A stretch of DNA of 64,000 nt from Helicobacter cetorum MIT 99-5656 (GTDB lineage: Bacteria; Campylobacterota; Campylobacteria; Campylobacterales; Helicobacteraceae), in the NCBI RefSeq assembly GCF_000259275.1, contig NC_017735.1, positions 434,001 through 498,000 on the forward strand, written 5' to 3'. The position numbers and the translations under genes are program-made. The notes beneath the pieces are model-generated. The model made no database searches. It saw only the letters and a list, made by a program, of their open reading frames with translations, and was not told where the DNA came from. Shown here piece after piece: positions 59,831 to 64,000 of the stretch. How positions within the stretch are numbered: the stretch's first letter is position 1; each line of letters starts with the position of its first letter.

Positions 59831-60361
59831 TCAAGGGTTTTTTATTAAGTCCGAATTTGAAGTGTTAGTAGAAACAAAATTAAACCACCCATCACTTAAA
59901 GGAAAAAATTCTGCCCTAGAATAATCAAACATGGGACTTAACTTGTTTTGAAATAAAAAATAAAAGGCTTCTTTAGAAGGGGTCTTACCGCTAATAACAA
60001 CGCTTTGTTGGTCAATTTCTATCGCATTAATAGTGATAAGGTCAGGCACAATATTTAAAAGTCCTTGTAAGACATCTCGTATATCATCATTATGGTTCAA
60101 GCGTTTCTTGGCTTCTTTGATGAGTTTTAAGGTTTCATCTGTCTTAAGTTGTAAGCGACTGATTTCATGGCGGTAGAGCATTTCCTGGATAGTTAAATCC
60201 GATACACTATTTTGAGTACGCTTAATAGCATTTTGCATAAACCACACTAGCCCCCCTATTACTGCACTAGATAAAATAATATAAAAAACCCAAATTTTAG
60301 AGAGCTTACTAATAAAATATTTCGCTCTTGGTTTAATATAACTAAAATGCATAAGTATCAT
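59831..60361 (-). CDS. PilN-like bitopic membrane protein
   Basis: 176 residues: a cytoplasmic start, one helix (KIWVFYIILSSAVIGGLVWF), a coiled coil (LTIQEMLYRHEISRLQLKTD) and a C-terminal domain VLQGLLNIVPDLITINAIEI then QQSVVISGKTPSKEAF. The pattern 'L..L....P....I..I.......V.I.G.......' is the PilN/GspL periplasmic ferredoxin-like signature. It overlaps the PilM-like gene by 20 bases. Confidence 0.6.
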   Translation of the reverse strand: MILMHFSYIKPRAKYFISKLSKIWVFYIILSSAVIGGLVWFMQNAIKRTQNSVSDLTIQEMLYRHEISRLQLKTDETLKLIKEAKKRLNHNDDIRDVLQGLLNIVPDLITINAIEIDQQSVVISGKTPSKEAFYFLFQNKLSPMFDYSRAEFFPLSDGWFNFVSTNTSNSDLIKNP

Positions 60362-61322
60362 TCTCCATACGAGCCAAAATATTTAATTGCTCCACTAATG
60401 AAAAACTAAGCTTGCTCACTTCCATCATCAAATACTCTTGCAAATACAATAAAGCCTTTTGATGGATTTGACAACTATCTAAAAGCACGACTTTTTCTAC
60501 AAAGTCCATATCCCTAGAATTATAGACACTCCGCAAACTTTCTTGCAAAACATCTGCAACAATAGGAATATTTGTCATGCCTGCAATCAAACTATAAGCA
60601 TCTTCTTGAGCCTTTTCCATGCTCTCTTTATCGCTATCTAAGTTCATCGCTTCTTCAAGGTTATCAATATCTTCTTGGATTTCGCTCAAAAACATGTTCA
60701 TAGCTTCATTGCTAATTTCCATAGAATCTTCTTCCTGACTTGGCACAAATTCTTCAGGTTGCTCTTCTAAAAACACTGACTTAGCTAAAAAAATCTCTTT
60801 TTTATCCGCAATTAAAAAATAAAATCTTGAACGCTCCATAAGCAAATACAATAAAGGCTTACTCTCTAAGCTATCACGCACAAAGCAATAAATAAGACTA
60901 AAGGGCGAAAACAAAAAATCAATATCTTGTATTTTAAAACGCTTAAAATCCCTTAAAAAATCTTTAGGTTCTACATAAGCACAATACTTTTGATTGACTT
61001 CACAAACCCGGTATTCCTCCTTAGGGTTTTCTTGCTTAAGCTGTTGAAAAACTTCTTTGTTACACAAAACTTCCTTGGCTTTAGACATCGCACTGAAATA
61101 AGTATAGGGATATTTTTGACCATAAGTTCGAGCGATTTTTAAAATTTGGATAGGAACTTCGCCATTTTTGGTCTCAAAAGTTTTTAAAAAATTCTCTTTA
61201 ACATTATGGTTCTTAATCCTTATCACTTGGATAGACGAAACATTATGGTCAACATTAAAAGAAATATAAACTTGAGAACAAAAATTATCCTTAAATATTC
61301 TCCCTAATCCCTGAAACATCAA
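60342..61322 (-). CDS. PilM/GspL-like cytoplasmic protein
   Basis: 326 residues, no signal or membrane helix. The N-terminal strand pair (QVYISFNVDHNVSSIQVIRI) and FKRFKIQDIDFLFSPFSLIY, then KPLLYLLMERSRFYFLIADKKE, follow the order of the actin-like fold of PilM/GspL, but the ATP-binding glycines are not evident. An acidic insert (PSQEEDSMEISNEAMNMFLS) is unusual. It overlaps lpxJ by four bases and the PilN-like gene by 20, so lpxJ to the TPR gene behaves as one operon. Confidence 0.5.
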   Translation of the reverse strand: MMFQGLGRIFKDNFCSQVYISFNVDHNVSSIQVIRIKNHNVKENFLKTFETKNGEVPIQILKIARTYGQKYPYTYFSAMSKAKEVLCNKEVFQQLKQENPKEEYRVCEVNQKYCAYVEPKDFLRDFKRFKIQDIDFLFSPFSLIYCFVRDSLESKPLLYLLMERSRFYFLIADKKEIFLAKSVFLEEQPEEFVPSQEEDSMEISNEAMNMFLSEIQEDIDNLEEAMNLDSDKESMEKAQEDAYSLIAGMTNIPIVADVLQESLRSVYNSRDMDFVEKVVLLDSCQIHQKALLYLQEYLMMEVSKLSFSLVEQLNILARMENDTYAF

Positions 61323-61990
61323 ACCCCTTTTTCAAATACATTTTCTTGTAGGCTAGGCTCAATAACGCTCCCACAAGAATCCATACGCTTTTTTAAATAC
61401 TCTTTAGCTTTTGAAAGCTCCCACTCCTTAGGAATCACAACAGGTTCTAACATGTAGTAGCGCACTTCACTAAAAGGTTTGGGCAATTCAAATTTATCCC
61501 AAGTGTTCAACTGCCATGCATTCTTACAAACCACCCTACACACGCTCACTCCGACCCCTGATTTTTGGGCTAAAGCGATGACGCCATCAGCTATGCTATG
61601 TCTAGGTCCTTTAGGACCATCTGGAGTAATGCCTACATCATAGCCTTCCTTTAAATGTTTAAGCCCTTCTATCAACACTCTAACCCCCCCTTTTTTGCTA
61701 GAACCCCTAATATTTTTAAAGCCAAAGCTTTCAAACAAACTTGCCGCAATAGAGCCGTCAAAATGCTGGCTTGCAACCACATATAAATTGGGGGTTTTGA
61801 GTTTTAAATAAGCAAAAGCCAGCATACCAATCTCACCATGCCAAAAACTTGCAATAAATTGTTGGTCTCTTAATTTTTGAGATAAAAAATAGCGGTTCTT
61901 ACAAGTTTTATGCAATAACCAAAGGATTCCCCAAGCCAAGCGTGGGACAACCTTTAACACTAAATTTTTTCTAAAAAATTTTAAGCTCAA
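61319..61990 (-). CDS. lpxJ: LpxJ, DUF374 lipid A late acyltransferase
   Basis: 223 residues of the DUF374 acyltransferase family. HGEIGMLAFAYL and ASQHFDGSIAASLFESFG carry the likely catalytic His-x4-D type residues, followed by RGSSKKGGVRVL, the phosphate-site GITPDGPKGPRHSIADGVIALAQ and a hydrophobic start. The H. pylori DUF374 protein at this gene position (LpxJ) is reported to add a secondary acyl chain to lipid A before Kdo addition. LpxL at 53212 complements it. It lies 13 bp after miaB. Confidence 0.88.
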   Translation of the reverse strand: MSLKFFRKNLVLKVVPRLAWGILWLLHKTCKNRYFLSQKLRDQQFIASFWHGEIGMLAFAYLKLKTPNLYVVASQHFDGSIAASLFESFGFKNIRGSSKKGGVRVLIEGLKHLKEGYDVGITPDGPKGPRHSIADGVIALAQKSGVGVSVCRVVCKNAWQLNTWDKFELPKPFSEVRYYMLEPVVIPKEWELSKAKEYLKKRMDSCGSVIEPSLQENVFEKGV

Positions 61991-62003
61991 CTCTTCCCTT
62001 TAA

Positions 62004-63314
62004 TCACTCTTTGACTGCCCCAACTAAGCGTCCTTTATCATTAGAGACAATTTTTACTTCTATAAGTTCGCCCAAATTCCTTTTTTCTTTACAAATTACT
62101 TCAATAAATTTTCCCGTATCACTACGCCCTTCAAAACCTATGACTTGATTTTTGTCTTCACGCACATTCTCCACTAACACCACATGCGTTTTACCCACTT
62201 CAAGCTTTGCTTTTTCTTCTAAAATTTCTTTATGCCTACTTTGCAATCTTTCCAATCGTAAAGATGAAACTTCTAAAGGCACTCTCTCTTTCCAAGCTCC
62301 CGCTTCAGTAAAAGGGCGTGGTGAGTAAATGAAGCTATAGAGCGTGTCAAAGCGCACTTTTTCTAGCACATCTATAGTATCTTTGAAATCTTCATCACTT
62401 TCATTAGGAAAGCCTACGATAATATCAGTGCTAATGCCCACATGTGGCACTAAGGATTTTAATTTCTCTACCCTATTTAAAAACCACTCTTTGGTATAGC
62501 CCCTTTTCATGGCTTTTAATATTGCACTAGAGCCACTTTGTAAGGGCATGTGGATACTCTTACACACCTTAGGATTATTTGCAAATCTCTCTAAAAATTC
62601 ATCATTCATGTGCAAGGGATGAGGTGAAGTGAATCTTATCCTTTCAATGCCTTTAATTTCGCTTAATTTATCCAACAAATCGCTAAAATTCACTTTTGCA
62701 TGCTCGCCACTAAAACGCACGCCATAATTATTCACATTCTGTCCTAAAAGCATCAGTTCTTTAGTGCCATTACTAGCAAGTTTTTCAGCTTCTTTTAAGA
62801 TTAAATCCATAGGAATAGAAATCTCTTTACCCCTAGTGTGCGGAACAATACAATAAGCGCATTTTTTATCACAACCTATAGAGATGTTTAATAACGACCT
62901 AACTTCAGCCTTTTTCTCAAAAAACTCAAATGCATACGCACTTTCATCATAATCAATAGCAACCTCAACCGCCTTTTCTTGATGAATGACTTGAGAGATT
63001 TTAGACACATTCCTAGCCCCTAACACAAAGCTCACGCTTGGGGCTTTTTTGAGTATATCTGCTCCCATGTGGCTTGCTGTGCATCCACAAACGCCAATTT
63101 TTGCACTAGGTTTTTTAATCTTAGCAAATTGACCGATTTCTGAAAATAATTTCCGTTCTGGTTTTTCACGCACGCTACAAGTATTGATTAAAATCAAATC
63201 TGCTACTTTGGGGTCATTAGTCTCTTTATAATCTAGTTTGGATAGCTCGCTTAACAAATGCTCGCTATCCCTAGAATTCATAGCACAACCCATCGTTTCA
63301 ATATAAACTTTCAA
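62004..63314 (-). CDS. miaB: MiaB, tRNA i6A37 methylthiotransferase
   Basis: A 436-residue radical-SAM enzyme converting i6A37 to ms2i6A37. It has the UPF0004 domain with cysteines in [28 protein letters not shown] and [11 protein letters not shown]. The radical-SAM cluster is in [20 protein letters not shown], and a C-terminal TRAM domain ([21 protein letters not shown]) binds RNA. The GCAMN signature marks MiaB versus MtaB. It starts the lpxJ-pilMNO-like run. Confidence 0.96.
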   Translation of the reverse strand: MKVYIETMGCAMNSRDSEHLLSELSKLDYKETNDPKVADLILINTCSVREKPERKLFSEIGQFAKIKKPSAKIGVCGCTASHMGADILKKAPSVSFVLGARNVSKISQVIHQEKAVEVAIDYDESAYAFEFFEKKAEVRSLLNISIGCDKKCAYCIVPHTRGKEISIPMDLILKEAEKLASNGTKELMLLGQNVNNYGVRFSGEHAKVNFSDLLDKLSEIKGIERIRFTSPHPLHMNDEFLERFANNPKVCKSIHMPLQSGSSAILKAMKRGYTKEWFLNRVEKLKSLVPHVGISTDIIVGFPNESDEDFKDTIDVLEKVRFDTLYSFIYSPRPFTEAGAWKERVPLEVSSLRLERLQSRHKEILEEKAKLEVGKTHVVLVENVREDKNQVIGFEGRSDTGKFIEVICKEKRNLGELIEVKIVSNDKGRLVGAVKE

Positions 63315-63323
63315 TACAAGCCT

Positions 63324-63566
63324 TTAAATAATGTGTAGTTCATAAAGAAAGTCTTTTTCATCAGTGCTTACTCTCACTTCATCTAAATAGGCCGTATGCC
63401 CTTTTTCTTTGAAAAAATCCACCGCCTTAAGCATGTCTTTATGAGCGTTTGTAGGGGCAAAATAAAAAATAGAGCGTCTTTCTTCACTAAATTTTTTATA
63501 CAAATCTTCTAATTCAACGCTTTTTTGCTCGGATTTTCTCGTATTTTTTGCTAAAACTAATTTCAT
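63324..63566 (-). CDS. HP0268-type small nuclease
   Basis: An 80-residue protein starting MKLVLAKNTRKSEQKSVELE. I use the second ATG because this gives the length of H. pylori HP0268 as I recall it; an upstream in-frame ATG would add seven residues. HP0268 is reported to have nicking endonuclease and purine-specific ribonuclease activity with a SMR-like fold. Asp/Lys/Glu residues in FYFAPTNAHKDMLKAVDFF and EVRVSTDEKDFLYELHII would form the site. It is nearly unchanged between species, which suggests a strong constraint. Confidence 0.88.
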   Translation of the reverse strand: MKLVLAKNTRKSEQKSVELEDLYKKFSEERRSIFYFAPTNAHKDMLKAVDFFKEKGHTAYLDEVRVSTDEKDFLYELHII

Positions 63567-63640
63567 AACTTTCCCTTTTTGTTTCATCTATTCAAATCTC
63601 TAATTTTAACGCATTTATCTTTAAAACGAATTATTTTCTC

Positions 63641-64000
63641 CTAAATTACTTTTTTGCCCCCTAAAAACAAACACTCCACTTCTTTAGCATGCAATAAAAA
63701 TTGTAAAATCGCTTGTTCTTTAGTAAAACTTTCATCAAAACTAAACACGCTCAAATCCGCTCTTTTATTTTCTTGTATCTCACCATTATTTAATCCTAGT
63801 GCTTTAGCTCCATAATGTGTAGCCCCTAGAAGAGCGATTTTGGCTAATTCTAATAGGGGCATGGGTTTTTGAGTGAATAAAAACGCCCTTAATTCATCTA
63901 AAAAATTGAGCGAAATATTAGAACTCAAACCATCTGTAGCGATACTCACATTCAAATGTGCTTTTCTAACTTTTTCTAAATCTAAAACTTTCCCACTCAA
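63641..64000 (-). CDS. Amidohydrolase, aminodeoxyfutalosine deaminase type (C-terminal 119 codons)
   Basis: The 3' end of an amidohydrolase running out of the window. LNVSIATDGLSSNISLNFLDELR carries the conserved metal-site Asp and the SNxxLxxxxE block, and LLELAKIALLGATHYGAKALGL and GEIQENKRADLSVF are the usual C-terminal features. In H. pylori the gene beside HP0268 encodes the 6-amino-6-deoxyfutalosine deaminase of the menaquinone (futalosine) pathway; an MTA/SAH deaminase is the alternative. A 74-bp gap separates it from the HP0268-type gene. Confidence 0.85.
   Translation of the reverse strand: MSGKVLDLEKVRKAHLNVSIATDGLSSNISLNFLDELRAFLFTQKPMPLLELAKIALLGATHYGAKALGLNNGEIQENKRADLSVFSFDESFTKEQAILQFLLHAKEVECLFLGGKKVI

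Overview
This window is chromosomal DNA from a close relative of Helicobacter pylori. The low G+C content, the gene order (pyrG-recJ, ruvX-dprA-minE-minD-ilvC, nadE-lpxK, pseH/G/F-flgH, gmk-tatA-argS-hugZ, then an imaA-type giant autotransporter followed by bioV-ftsH-like-mtaB-mscS-aroB-tgt-lpxL-waaC-gppA-fdxA-lpxJ-miaB), the linked 23S-5S rRNA with no 16S gene, and the Hop/Hor outer membrane protein remnants all fit that genus. Protein sequences look diverged from H. pylori as I remember it, so a sister species such as H. cetorum is plausible, but I cannot prove the species.

Layout. 1-5979: fliF (partial), a PAP2 phosphatase, pyrG, recJ and a pseudouridine synthase. 5980-8218: an accessory patch with its own strong promoter, holding a half-size HsdS-like protein, an HsdM-like protein whose catalytic NPPF motif is destroyed, and a 28-residue membrane peptide. 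8201-22743: housekeeping genes for DNA uptake and processing, division-site placement, isoleucine/valine and NAD synthesis, lipid A, pseudaminic acid for flagellin glycosylation, the flagellar L-ring, a Hor-type OMP, the NucT nuclease, a glutamate-rich repeat protein with a pseudo-receiver head, and gmk-tatA-argS-hugZ. 22776-35270: the accessory heart of the window, with an orphan phage spike gene, an ISHp608-like hairpin, an intact IS605-type element (tnpA/tnpB), plasmid/ICE-type genes including a gutted parA, a decayed TIR-like defence effector, the 5S and 23S rRNA genes, a decayed Hop adhesin gene, and an aapA-type type I toxin locus with a premature stop. 35275-44052: one 2925-codon VacA/ImaA-like autotransporter. 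44114-64000: a long run of mostly co-oriented minus-strand genes (tgt is the exception) for biotin, tRNA modification, shikimate, lipid A and LPS core, stringent response, iron-sulphur and menaquinone metabolism. Inside this run is a small block that looks like pilMNO.

Themes. Cell-envelope genes dominate: lpxK, lpxL, lpxJ and waaC build lipid A and core; pseF/G/H feed flagellar glycosylation; imaA and the Hor and Hop genes make surface proteins. The parts most worth following up are decayed or repurposed modules: a methylation-dead type I S/M pair, a protease-dead FtsH paralog, a TrpC-fold protein without its catalytic lysine, a PilMNO-like trio in a genus without type IV pili, a nonsense-mutated AapA toxin whose regulatory RNA architecture is still recognisable, and a TIR effector pseudogene.
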